The notes below the pieces were generated by a model. It did not search any database and was not told the origin of the DNA. It saw only the letters and a program-made list of their open reading frames with translations. Positions 25,001 through 32,191 of a DNA stretch of 64,000 nucleotides are shown here, piece after piece (position 1 is the stretch's first letter; each line of letters starts with the position of its first letter). Both the position numbers and the translations under genes were made by a program. This stretch comes from Paenibacillus sp. RUD330 (GTDB lineage Bacteria > Bacillota > Bacilli > Paenibacillales > Paenibacillaceae), in contig NZ_CP022655.2 in the NCBI RefSeq assembly GCF_002243345.2, forward strand, positions 5,016,001 to 5,080,000, read 5' to 3'.

Positions 25001-26376
25001 TGGGTTCCTTCGGAAAAGAGGATGCCCGGATTGATCGTGATGACGTTGCTTCCGAACCCGGACAGCAGTTCCGAAGTAACCGGGATCGTAGCCGCTGCCG
25101 AGCCGCTTCCCGCATTCCTAATCGTCACATAACCGGTTCCCGGGAACACGTTCTTGTCGAATGTAATCCGCAGCTTGCCGTCCAGCGCCCCGAGAACGCC
25201 TCCAGCGGCCGGCTCCAGCTTGGCCATGGCAGGCGGCTGCCCTGCAGACGGACGGGTCGTGAACGTCCATTCCGCCGCGCTGCCGATGCCTGCGAACAGC
25301 ATGTCTCCGCTGCGGAAGGCTCCCGGATCGACAAGCACATAATATGCCGTGCTGCCAGCCAGCTGTCTGTCCAGACCTGTCTCGACCGTACCGTCCTGCT
25401 TGTATGTCATTCCCGATGTGTTCAAGCTTGTGACGGTGACGTTGTCCGCGACGCGTTTCACGGTCACGAACTTCGGCGCATTCGGCGTGCTTCCTGACGT
25501 CACCGTCTTGTCGAACTTCAGTCTCAAGCCCGTATCCAGCGCAACGCCTGCGGCTCCTGCCGAAGGCTGCTTCTCCAAGATGCCGACCGGAGAGCTTCCC
25601 GTCGTGAAGCTCCACGAGTAGGCTGGACTCTTGTTGCCTGCGGCATCCTGCACCCAGCCTGCGGGAACATCGATCCTGTATTCTTGCCCGGGAACGAGGA
25701 CGGAAGGGGGAACGATCGTCAGCGACTGGCTGCCGCCGCCCGTGACGGATGGGGACACAGCGCTGACGGACAAGGCATCGCCTGTCGTCCGGTTGACCAG
25801 CTGCAGCGAGCCTTCCGATGGAAAGACGATTTCCCCGTAGTTCAGCTGCAGGGCAGAGAATACCGGCACGCTTCCGCCTTGCGGGGCTGCGGCCGCAACG
25901 TCGGGCGGAATGGTGTCCGGCTCCGCCGCGCTGAAGTTCCATTCCGAGGCGCTCGAGATCCCAGCGAAAGGAGCTCCGTTCGACGCATTCGAAAATACCC
26001 CTGCATCCAGCAGCACATAGTAGGATTCGCCTGAAGCGAACGGCTTATCCGGCTGGATCGAAACCCGGGTTCCCTCCACCTGGACTCTTCCGTCGTCTGC
26101 GGCGAACCTCGCCCATTCCGTGTTGTCGGATACTTTGCGGATGCTGATGCCCGCACTGCCGCTTCCCTTCACGACCGCCTCGTCGAAGGTCATCAGCAAC
26201 CTCGAGTTGGCGGGCACCCGTACCGCGTCGTCCGCCGGCAGCTTGGCCGACAGCAGCGGCCCTCCCGCCGCGGCAGCGGCTTGCCTCAGCCATCCGCCTG
26301 CAGGCAGGCAGGCATTCGCAAGCATGAGCAAGGCCGCTGCGCCAATCATGATCGTTCTGCTTTTTCTTCCAGCCAA
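22027..26376 (-). CDS. Large SLH-anchored surface protein with SbsA-type Ig-like repeats
   Basis: The 1449-residue exported protein begins with a signal peptide (hydrophobic residues 8-36). Residues 45-600 hold about five Big_5/SbsA-like Ig units, each with a core like LRLTFDKNV...YYVEIG...AWPFT and linked by DTTPP-type turns. Residues 610-1000 hold further Ig-like strands of the type found in S-layer proteins (ISVSYSPG, VDQAGNPLG). The last 180 residues are three SLH domains with binding motifs TRAE, SRQE and TRAE. It should sit on the wall through pyruvylated polymer made by the nearby tagA/csaB products. The start is TTG 26376, nine bases after GGGAG. Confidence 0.88.
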   Translation of the reverse strand: MAGRKSRTIMIGAAALLMLANACLPAGGWLRQAAAAAGGPLLSAKLPADDAVRVPANSRLLMTFDEAVVKGSGSAGISIRKVSDNTEWARFAADDGRVQVEGTRVSIQPDKPFASGESYYVLLDAGVFSNASNGAPFAGISSASEWNFSAAEPDTIPPDVAAAAPQGGSVPVFSALQLNYGEIVFPSEGSLQLVNRTTGDALSVSAVSPSVTGGGSQSLTIVPPSVLVPGQEYRIDVPAGWVQDAAGNKSPAYSWSFTTGSSPVGILEKQPSAGAAGVALDTGLRLKFDKTVTSGSTPNAPKFVTVKRVADNVTVTSLNTSGMTYKQDGTVETGLDRQLAGSTAYYVLVDPGAFRSGDMLFAGIGSAAEWTFTTRPSAGQPPAMAKLEPAAGGVLGALDGKLRITFDKNVFPGTGYVTIRNAGSGSAAATIPVTSELLSGFGSNVITINPGILFSEGTQYYVEIGNQAFLDESGNRFAGMSGSGAWPFTVNRDSTPPSIVSMLPVSGAASVSTVSPLRLVFNEAIRLAPGAKALLHRSGSSTQTYPASLSIAPDNANALLIKPDAALPGATQLYVELGVNSVTDLAGNGFSGILNEYQWKFTTMASGSGTPSLSSLAAASSTRIQLIFSMELDSGSVPYPASFYVTVNDSPAARELAGVEVSGSTATLILRSPVLSGQKITVSYSVPGEGMPALRSLSGVRASGFTGKEIQYDAASSLPKVTGGVLNGSYVTLQLSKPVQALQAGALSQFGLYVNGSYVQLTEATASGSTLLLRLSSPSTSGGSAYVNYSPGTAPVVDQAGNPLGAFSTYYVQNMLDTTKPVLSSIIAGGNAVTLNYNEGLHTAKVPSSSRFTVMNGTSSIGVAGVSVEGSKVTLKLSGSLNASVGLAVSYSKGSPALADLAGNEADSFSGVPASMFTASTTPTYLSGMADGDTLTLVYSGVLDPASAPAPSQYSIRADGVLVPVNSVGIAGSSVILKLSRAVASGQAVTVTYTPPTYNPLRQIGGDSAASLLLASATNATGQQGGSSPGSQPASAGQLTLTDVMVNQDVSPAGRAASRYSVLSDNLILAYQKARSSGTDKVFFKVPDGQKAGMVALPILALQQVLAASATASFELQYNGVSTVIPLQGIDFAKTASLLNAGGPTGYLMLSIDDNPATLAGSLQNAVTKGGLQAASSVIGVDISVIGTSATSADRKKLSGLSRYASTTLLTPSSLVPASASTVFLDDETAMLSYVPTRISGLSVTFKHKSGGVFVVVRGTPVLSDVNGHWAKNDIVALASKSIVRGRSANSFMPKADITRAEFAEYIARALGLKGDRAAASAYSDIASGSATASYIGAASAAGIVQGSGGQFRPNAAISRQEMAAMMVRAIEASEMKIIPAKDNASYLAKFKDKGKISAWAQPFAAKAVFAGIANGQTATEFAPLGQATRAEAAVMLKRMLLYLGMIDV

Positions 26377-26554
26377 CTGAATTCACTCCCCGATTTGTAA
26401 CCCATTGTAGTTACTTTGTCGGTATCCAAATAAGGAATGTTTAGAATTCGCTGGAAGTTGGCATCCTATGGGCAGCCTTCATCTATGTCCGTGTTCCGGT
26501 TCCTAAGCGGCTCAAGCAGGTTGCGCATCAAGTACGGAACGATAACTTGAACGC

Positions 26555-26585
26555 AAAAAACCTCCGCTCAGGCTGAGCGGAGGTT
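26555..26585 (-). terminator. Terminator of metK
   Basis: A 12-bp perfect stem (AACCTCCGCTCA/TGAGCGGAGGTT) ends in TTTTTT on the minus strand, 13 bases after the metK stop. Confidence 0.93.
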
Positions 26586-26597
26586 GTCGGAAACATG

Positions 26598-27803
26598 CTA
26601 TACGAGTGCGGCTTCCTGCTGAAGCAGAGCGGCTTTGTCCACGCGCTCCCAAGGCAGGTCGATGTCCGTACGGCCGAAGTGGCCGTATGCAGCCGTTTTT
26701 CCGTAGATCGGACGGCGCAGGTCCAGCATCTTGATGATGCCTGCAGGACGAAGGTCGAAGTTGGAGCGGATCAGCTCGACGAGCTTTTCCTCTTCCACCT
26801 TGCCGGTGCCGTACGTGTCCACGTTGATGGAGACCGGATTGGCTACGCCGATAGCGTAGGCCAGCTGGATCTCGCATTTGTCGGCCAGGCCGGCTGCAAC
26901 GATGTTCTTCGCCACGTAACGGGCCGCGTATGCCGCGGAACGGTCGACTTTCGTCGGATCCTTGCCCGAGAACGCGCCGCCGCCATGGCGGGCGTAGCCG
27001 CCGTAGGTGTCGACGATGATTTTGCGGCCGGTGAGGCCGGCATCGCCTTGAGGTCCGCCGATGACGAAGCGGCCCGTCGGGTTGATGAAATATTTCGTGT
27101 CTCCATCGATCAGCTCCTGAGGAACGACCGGAGCGATGACATGCTCGCGGATATCCTTCTGGATCTGCTCAAGGGAGATCGCTTCGTCATGCTGGGTCGA
27201 GACAACGATCGTGTCTACGCGGACTGGCTTGCCGTCCTGGTATTCGATCGTTACTTGCGTTTTGCCGTCCGGACGAAGGTATTCCAGCGTGCCGTTCTTG
27301 CGAACTTCCGCCAGGCGGCGGGCAATGCGGTGGGACAGCGCGATCGGAAGCGGCATCAGCTCAGGCGTTTCGTTCGTTGCAAAACCGAACATGAGGCCTT
27401 GGTCGCCTGCTCCGATGTCTTCGTTTTCTTGCTGGATGTCCTTGCCTTCGCGGGTTTCGATCGCGGCGTTGACGCCTTGGGCGATATCGGCCGACTGCTC
27501 GTTGAGAGAAGTCAGAACCGCGCAGGTGCTGGAGTCAAAGCCGAACTTGGCGCGCGTATATCCAATTTCCTTGATGGTGCGGCGCGCGATTGCGGAGATA
27601 TCCACGTAGTCTGCACGGCTGCTGATCTCGCCGATAACGAGCACAAGGCCCGTCGCTACGGATACTTCACAGGCAACGCGGGCATAGGGATCCACTTCAA
27701 GGAAAGCGTCGAGAACTGCGTCAGAAATCTGGTCGCATATTTTATCGGGATGGCCTTCCGTTACGGATTCCGAAGTAAACAGGTGTCTTCCTTTAAGGGA
27801 CAA
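26598..27803 (-). CDS. metK: S-adenosylmethionine synthetase MetK
   Basis: MetK makes S-adenosylmethionine from methionine and ATP. The 401 residues show the strong family motifs: [20 protein letters not shown] at the N-terminus, [12 protein letters not shown] (ATP site) and [19 protein letters not shown]. Length is normal. I chose TTG 27803 because AGGAGG lies nine bases upstream and the product then begins [11 protein letters not shown], like other MetK proteins. The frame is open to 27858, but that part runs through a leader hairpin. Regulation by the leader is discussed in the findings. Confidence 0.97.
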   Translation of the reverse strand: MSLKGRHLFTSESVTEGHPDKICDQISDAVLDAFLEVDPYARVACEVSVATGLVLVIGEISSRADYVDISAIARRTIKEIGYTRAKFGFDSSTCAVLTSLNEQSADIAQGVNAAIETREGKDIQQENEDIGAGDQGLMFGFATNETPELMPLPIALSHRIARRLAEVRKNGTLEYLRPDGKTQVTIEYQDGKPVRVDTIVVSTQHDEAISLEQIQKDIREHVIAPVVPQELIDGDTKYFINPTGRFVIGGPQGDAGLTGRKIIVDTYGGYARHGGGAFSGKDPTKVDRSAAYAARYVAKNIVAAGLADKCEIQLAYAIGVANPVSINVDTYGTGKVEEEKLVELIRSNFDLRPAGIIKMLDLRRPIYGKTAAYGHFGRTDIDLPWERVDKAALLQQEAALV

Positions 27804-27900
27804 GCTGATCGACCTCCTAGAACCATATAATGAGAAAAGTCCTGAACAAAAAATCAACCTTTTCCCATTGGAAAAGGTCGTTAGACAACTCTTCTAGGAC
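27804..27900 (-). promoter_or_regulatory. metK leader with terminator hairpin and RBS-masking repeat
   Basis: The roughly 95-nt leader has a 9-bp hairpin (ACCTTTTCC/GGAAAAGGT, 27857-27878) followed by six T, which should act as an intrinsic terminator before metK. TCCTAGAA at its 5' end (27899-27892) is perfectly complementary to TTCTAGGA (27822-27815), which covers part of the AGGAGG ribosome-binding site. I see no SAM-I core. This looks like a regulated leader of an unassigned type. Confidence 0.55.
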
Positions 27901-27903
27901 ACT

Positions 27904-27932
27904 ATAATAGCGGAACTGTCGCATAGTGTCAA
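27904..27932 (-). promoter_or_regulatory. SigA promoter of metK
   Basis: Minus strand TTGACA (27932-27927), a 17-base spacer and TATTAT (27909-27904): a near-consensus vegetative promoter. It predicts a transcript start at about 27895-27900, about 95 bases before the TTG start. Confidence 0.85.
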
Positions 27933-27992
27933 TGGACGGCAATCCTTGGTAGTTTTTGGAGAATCTCCTTTGGACCGCGTCGCCATGCGATT

Positions 27993-28262
27993 TTAGAGTC
28001 CGTAGAGGGATTGCTCGGCCTTGGCGACGAGACGCTTCGTAATCTCGCCTCCCACCGATCCCGCCTGGCGCGTTGCCAGGGAAGACCAATGCACCGTCGG
28101 CTGCGAGCTGTGCCCGGCCTCGCCGAGCTCTCCGGCGAATTCTGTATCTCCCGCTCCGGGAGCCGGAACGGAGTACAAGCCAAGCTCTCCGGCAATTTCG
28201 TATTTCATCTGATTGAGGATCTCCTTGCTTGCAGGCACGACAACGCGGTTGGATCTAGCCAT
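27993..28262 (-). CDS. Alpha/beta-type small acid-soluble spore protein
   Basis: This 89-residue protein matches alpha/beta SASPs, which coat spore DNA and protect it from UV and heat. Visible motifs are NQMKYEIAGELGL near the N-terminus, the germination-protease-type GEAG/EFAGELG region and VGGEITKRLVAKAEQSL at the C-terminus. A GAGDTEFAGELGEAG insert makes the middle a little longer than usual. ATG 28262 follows GGAGGTG. It should be made in the forespore late in sporulation. I could not identify a clear SigG promoter. Confidence 0.93.
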   Translation of the reverse strand: MARSNRVVVPASKEILNQMKYEIAGELGLYSVPAPGAGDTEFAGELGEAGHSSQPTVHWSSLATRQAGSVGGEITKRLVAKAEQSLYGL

Positions 28263-28580
28263 GATCTAAGCACCTCCAGTAGAATTGGATAAGGATGTGC
28301 CTATAGAATGCCTCCGGCCCGGAGGCGCTAAGCTTCGAACATATTGTCACTGGGGGAAAAAAATAACTATTCGCGATAGTTCGCAAATAGTTAAGGAGAC
28401 TTGGATATCCATGGATTCGGATTGGATTTCATTTCTATGGATTTTCTATAAGCAGCCATTTGTTTAATTGAATTCAAATTAGTCGGCTAGCCACCTTAGG
28501 GGCCATCCTCCTAATCGCCTATTAAGCCATTATGCCATTACGCCATTAAGCCATTCCGCCATTACGCATTTTTATAGGAT
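28263..28580. other. Intergenic region with inverted and tandem repeats
   Basis: No gene is convincing here. A GC-rich CCTCCGG/CCGGAGG hairpin sits at about 28311-28325. An AACTATT/AATAGTT inverted repeat sits near 28370. An array of 8-bp repeats lies at the far end (listed separately). The 60-codon plus-strand frame at 28285-28467 lacks a good ribosome-binding site and codon character. Confidence 0.5.
28524..28563. repeat. Five tandem 8-bp repeats (NNGCCATT)
   Basis: The units AAGCCATT, ATGCCATT, ACGCCATT, AAGCCATT and CCGCCATT run head to tail, with decayed units on both sides. They lie just after the stop of the Pro/Thr-linker protein gene and are not coding. Confidence 0.85.
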
Positions 28581-29240
28581 CTACGGCTGCATCTTGATTT
28601 CATAACTGCCTTTGACCATGACCGTCAGCCCTGTCTTCATGCCGGGTGCGCTCGAAACGCCTCTTCCTCCCCGTGGAAACAGGATCAAATGGTTTTGCGG
28701 CACAGCAGCCCCCGACTTGATGTCGATGCCGTCCGTTACGTCCGCGATGCCGTTGCTGTCCGGGCTGTAGGCGACCGCTTTGCCTGCCCGCACCACCACT
28801 TCCGCTCCATCGGCGGCGATCAGCGTTTTGCCTACCGGCACGTTGATGACCTTGATTCCGCCATCATCCTCCGAGCCGCCATCCGAGCCGCCTCCGCTTG
28901 GTTTCGCCGTCGGCTTCGGCGTCGTTGTCGCCGTGGGAGTTGCTGTCGGGGTAGGAGTAGGGGTCGGCGTTGCCGTAGGTGTGCTCCCACCCGAACCGCC
29001 AGTGCCGAACCCCAGCTCGGCCAGTCTTTGGTCGACATAACTTTTCGTTACGACCGGATCTTCAGCCGTACCGGGAACCACTGCGGCAGAAGAACCGGCG
29101 GCGCCGGTCGATGCGGCCGCGGATGCATCTCCTCCGAGTGAGTTGGCCAAGGTCGTCCAGTGCGTCCCCGTCCATACGCCGGCCGCAAGCGTCAAGGTCA
29201 GCGTTGTCCACTTCAAGCCTTTTGTCCCTTTGTTGCCCAT
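28581..29240 (-). CDS. Exported protein with Pro/Thr linker, unknown function
   Basis: The 219-residue protein has a basic start and a hydrophobic segment (residues 9-30) that is a signal peptide or anchor. A low-complexity Ala/Ser/Gly part follows, then a linker of alternating P and T (about 30 residues near the middle), then a Gly/Ser/Asp stretch. The C-terminal 80 residues are a compact beta-rich domain (VINVPVGKTLIAADGAEVVV, then HLILFPRGGRG). I do not recognise the domain. ATG 29240 follows AAGGAGA; an ATG seven codons upstream is possible. It lies beside S-layer genes, so a surface role is plausible. Confidence 0.72.
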   Translation of the reverse strand: MGNKGTKGLKWTTLTLTLAAGVWTGTHWTTLANSLGGDASAAASTGAAGSSAAVVPGTAEDPVVTKSYVDQRLAELGFGTGGSGGSTPTATPTPTPTPTATPTATTTPKPTAKPSGGGSDGGSEDDGGIKVINVPVGKTLIAADGAEVVVRAGKAVAYSPDSNGIADVTDGIDIKSGAAVPQNHLILFPRGGRGVSSAPGMKTGLTVMVKGSYEIKMQP

Positions 29241-29370
29241 GCCTGTTCTGTCTCCTTCCATCTCTTCTCTTTATATGTAGTCGTTCGTCTTCATGCAAGA
29301 CCCCTTCAATAATCTACCACTCTACTATAATTCGATTCCATTGTCTATCATTCGACTCTGGCCGAACAGT

Positions 29371-29405
29371 AGAAAGCCGCGCCGGCTAGAAGTGCCGGCG
29401 CGGCT
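29371..29405 (-). terminator. Terminator of the 857-residue exported protein gene
   Basis: A 12-bp GC-rich perfect stem (AGCCGCGCCGGC and its complement), followed on the minus strand by TTTCT, 11 bases past the stop codon. Confidence 0.8.
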
Positions 29406-29416
29406 AGAATCGACGT

Positions 29417-31990
29417 TTACTTATCAATCAGGAACCAGGAATACTGCTTGGATGCAATGAGTATTTTTGAATCTTGGAAGACGTCATAGATATTAAGCTT
29501 GTATTTGCTGTTGGTTTGAATTTTAGACTGGATCTCCGGATCGCTGAACAGGATATTGAAGTCCAGGTCGCTTCCTTCCTTCAATACATCGTCCTGCGAG
29601 CCTTGAACGCCAACCCCGAGCTGATACGTCTTGCTGAGAGCCAGCTTGCCGGCATCTTGATTGACAACCTCGACGACGAGCTTATGCGTGCCCGCTACCG
29701 CCTCGTATTGGGAATCCCTCAGAAGCGAGTAGTTCGTCTGCAGCTTTAATCCATCAATCGCATAAGCATCTTTTACATTATAGAACAGTCCAATTTTTGA
29801 AAGAGACAGCATATAGGCGCCGATTCTAAGCTGCTTAAGATCGGTCGTGGCGACATCAGTCACCGATCCGGCTAGCGAATAGGCGGCCGGACGGACGATG
29901 ATGCCGCTTGCCGTTTCGCTGCCGGTTGAGCTGCCTCCCGATCCGGTCGAGCTACCTCCAGTCGATCCGCTTCCATCCCCGCTGGCAGGAGGAGGAGTCG
30001 AGGTTGCAGCGGAAATAGCTTCCCCAAGCACAAGCTGATAGTCCGTGACTTCAAAGGATCTTGGCAGCGTTGCCCAAGCCGCAATCAGCGCCTTGCCTTC
30101 CGGACTGATCCGCTCCTTCAGCTCGGAAAACTGAACGGGTACAGAGGAGCCGTTCCTGTCAATCAGATATGCGCCAAGCTTGGCGATCTGGGAAGCACGG
30201 GCTTCTTTGTTGACGGCTTCAATCTCCAAGTAGAACGTTTGGCTGCTTTCTAATTTATAGATAGCCGCACGTTTGACGTTGATCGAGGCTTTCTTTCCGG
30301 AAGCGCTGATTTCATACGGCGTATCCACATTGCCTACCGGAACTTCAGACAGCTGCTGCCCCGTGAACTGATAGAGCATCTTGCCAGGTTTGTCGGCCAC
30401 AGGTTCCGTGCTGACGAAGGAAATTTGCTGAATGGCGGTGCTATAAGGTATTTCCGTATATACAACCGCTTCATAAGAAGCGCCTGGTGCGAGCGTGACC
30501 GTCTGATCAAGGGTTACGGCTTTCTGCTCGGCTCCTACCTTAACCCCATTGATCATGAAGTAACCGCCCAGCGCCGGCACTTGCTTGGTAAGGCTTGAAG
30601 TGTTGGATATGCTCAGCTTCGCCATCAACACATCCTGATCTTGAGTCGGCATGCGGTTGATGCTCTTCAATTGAATGCTGTAATCATGATAACTGAACGC
30701 AGATCCGAGACCGCCTTCCTGAGAAGCCGTTTCCAAGGAGTAGGAACCGACCACATACGATTTCTCCTTCTCCGTCGCGGCCGATTTCATGAGAAGCTGA
30801 GAACCGGCGATGCTTGCACCAGCAGGAACCGTTCCGCCAAGACTGAGCGTTTTGGCAACGCCGGGAAGAAGTGAAGCATTTTCCTCCTTCGTATACGTCA
30901 ATGCGTAGCTTGTCCCTTTGTCAGTCAGCAGGAAAAAGTCGTAAGCGCCCGATGCTGCGGCAGTTCCGGAATTGGTCATGCTGAACTCGAGCGACAGGCT
31001 CTGACCGTTCGTATCCTGGTTCACGAATACTTGGCCGGTCTTCGTGCTGACCGGCTGGCCATCCATGTAAACGGTGCGAGGCTGTCCTGCAACGGAAGGA
31101 GCCTGGGTCTTCAACGCCGGCAAGCTGAAAATTCCCGCGGGCAGCTTGACCTTGCTCGCCTCGTCATTGAGAGAAAGGACGATCGAAAGAGGCTTGCTGA
31201 CAACAGCTGCCGGAACCGTTGAACGCAAAGTGATGATTTTTCTCTCCTGAGGTTGTATAGTCATGGCTTCGAGTCCAGGAGAGGACACGTTGTACACGGA
31301 CATGCTTTCGGTCTGGAGATTGAAGTTCATCTTGGACAGATCGATAACCTGTTGGCCTACATTCTCGAGCAGATAGTTGATTGTGACGTAACCGCTGTCC
31401 TTGTCCTTTGTAATGAAAGCTTGCTTGACCGCACCTTTGAGTTTTCCACTGCCGTACAGCATCACGCCTGGCTGGTAGGCCGCCACCTTGTCGGTCGCCT
31501 GTGCCGGATATGAGATGGATCCAAGAACTCTTTCGTAATTGGCAGCCGAGAAGTCCCATTTCACAATCTGAAAGGAAAGATCGTTCAGCTTGGAAGCCGA
31601 ATCGACTATGGCGTAATAGGTTATGTATTGAGTTGTATTGGCCGGAACCGATACTTTCTCCTTGTCTCCTTCAATGACCGTTGCTTTGAAGGATTTGCCC
31701 GATTTGCTCTTCACCTTCACCCAATAGTCCATCAGATCCAGGGATTTGGAGCTCCCGTTTGTTATCGCGACCGTATATGCGAGCACTTTGCCTTTATCCT
31801 GCATGAGGAAGTGAGCATCCCGTACGCTCAAGTAGCTGTTTCCTCCAAGCGCTACGGATTGTCCGGCCAGAGTTGCCGTCTTCGCTGCCGCATCCACTCG
31901 AGGAATTGATAGCAAAGGTCCGTTTCCTTGCATAAGCAGCCCTGCAGCTGTCAAGCTGATTGCCCCTCGGATCCACCATTTCGATTGCAC
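29417..31990 (-). CDS. Large exported multi-module protein, unknown function
   Basis: The 857-residue product starts with a signal peptide (basic MQSKWWIRG, hydrophobic to about 30, VDAAA cleavage region). It then has about five or six related beta-rich modules of 100-120 residues. Each includes a segment like VLAYTVAITNGSSKSLDL or LMAKLSISNTSSLTKQVP and a later line such as SVPANTTQYITYYAIV or TLAPGASYEAVVYTEI. This resembles proteins that modulate or decorate envelopes, but I cannot name a family. A Gly/Ser linker lies near residue 690. No SLH domain is present. GTG 31990 follows GGGAGG. It is immediately downstream of the main S-layer gene. Confidence 0.8.
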   Translation of the reverse strand: MQSKWWIRGAISLTAAGLLMQGNGPLLSIPRVDAAAKTATLAGQSVALGGNSYLSVRDAHFLMQDKGKVLAYTVAITNGSSKSLDLMDYWVKVKSKSGKSFKATVIEGDKEKVSVPANTTQYITYYAIVDSASKLNDLSFQIVKWDFSAANYERVLGSISYPAQATDKVAAYQPGVMLYGSGKLKGAVKQAFITKDKDSGYVTINYLLENVGQQVIDLSKMNFNLQTESMSVYNVSSPGLEAMTIQPQERKIITLRSTVPAAVVSKPLSIVLSLNDEASKVKLPAGIFSLPALKTQAPSVAGQPRTVYMDGQPVSTKTGQVFVNQDTNGQSLSLEFSMTNSGTAAASGAYDFFLLTDKGTSYALTYTKEENASLLPGVAKTLSLGGTVPAGASIAGSQLLMKSAATEKEKSYVVGSYSLETASQEGGLGSAFSYHDYSIQLKSINRMPTQDQDVLMAKLSISNTSSLTKQVPALGGYFMINGVKVGAEQKAVTLDQTVTLAPGASYEAVVYTEIPYSTAIQQISFVSTEPVADKPGKMLYQFTGQQLSEVPVGNVDTPYEISASGKKASINVKRAAIYKLESSQTFYLEIEAVNKEARASQIAKLGAYLIDRNGSSVPVQFSELKERISPEGKALIAAWATLPRSFEVTDYQLVLGEAISAATSTPPPASGDGSGSTGGSSTGSGGSSTGSETASGIIVRPAAYSLAGSVTDVATTDLKQLRIGAYMLSLSKIGLFYNVKDAYAIDGLKLQTNYSLLRDSQYEAVAGTHKLVVEVVNQDAGKLALSKTYQLGVGVQGSQDDVLKEGSDLDFNILFSDPEIQSKIQTNSKYKLNIYDVFQDSKILIASKQYSWFLIDK

Positions 31991-32085
31991 CAGTCTATTC
32001 CTCCCATTTCCATATAGTAGTTTAGACGCCTTGAGTCATGTGTTTGTTTCATGAGAAATCCACTTTTTTCATCGCCAGTCCCGTA

Positions 32086-32130
32086 ATTAAAAAAGCAATG
32101 ATGCAAATCCGGACGGATTTGCATCATTGC
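32086..32130 (-). terminator. Second intrinsic terminator after the S-layer gene
   Basis: A 16-bp perfect stem (GCAATGATGCAAATCC and its complement, 4-base loop) with TTTTTT after it on the minus strand. Confidence 0.9.
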
Positions 32131-32134
32131 GAGT

Positions 32135-32169
32135 TAAAAAAAAGCCAGACAGGGATAACCCTGCCTGAC
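32135..32169 (-). terminator. First intrinsic terminator after the S-layer gene
   Basis: Stem of about 11 bp (GTCAGGCAGGG with CCCTGTCTGGC, TTAT loop, one mismatch), followed by seven T on the minus strand. It lies directly after the stop of the S-layer gene and in tandem with the next hairpin. Confidence 0.9.
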
Positions 32170-32191
32170 TTTTTTCCGAGCTTCATTTCGA

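Noticed and set aside
27804-27932. SAM-I (S-box) riboswitch upstream of metK
   Set aside because: The leader is only about 95 nt and lacks the S-box core sequences I would expect; I report it as an unassigned leader instead.
28285-28467. 60-codon plus-strand frame in the gap after the SASP gene
   Set aside because: No ribosome-binding site, no domain, and it spans inverted repeats.
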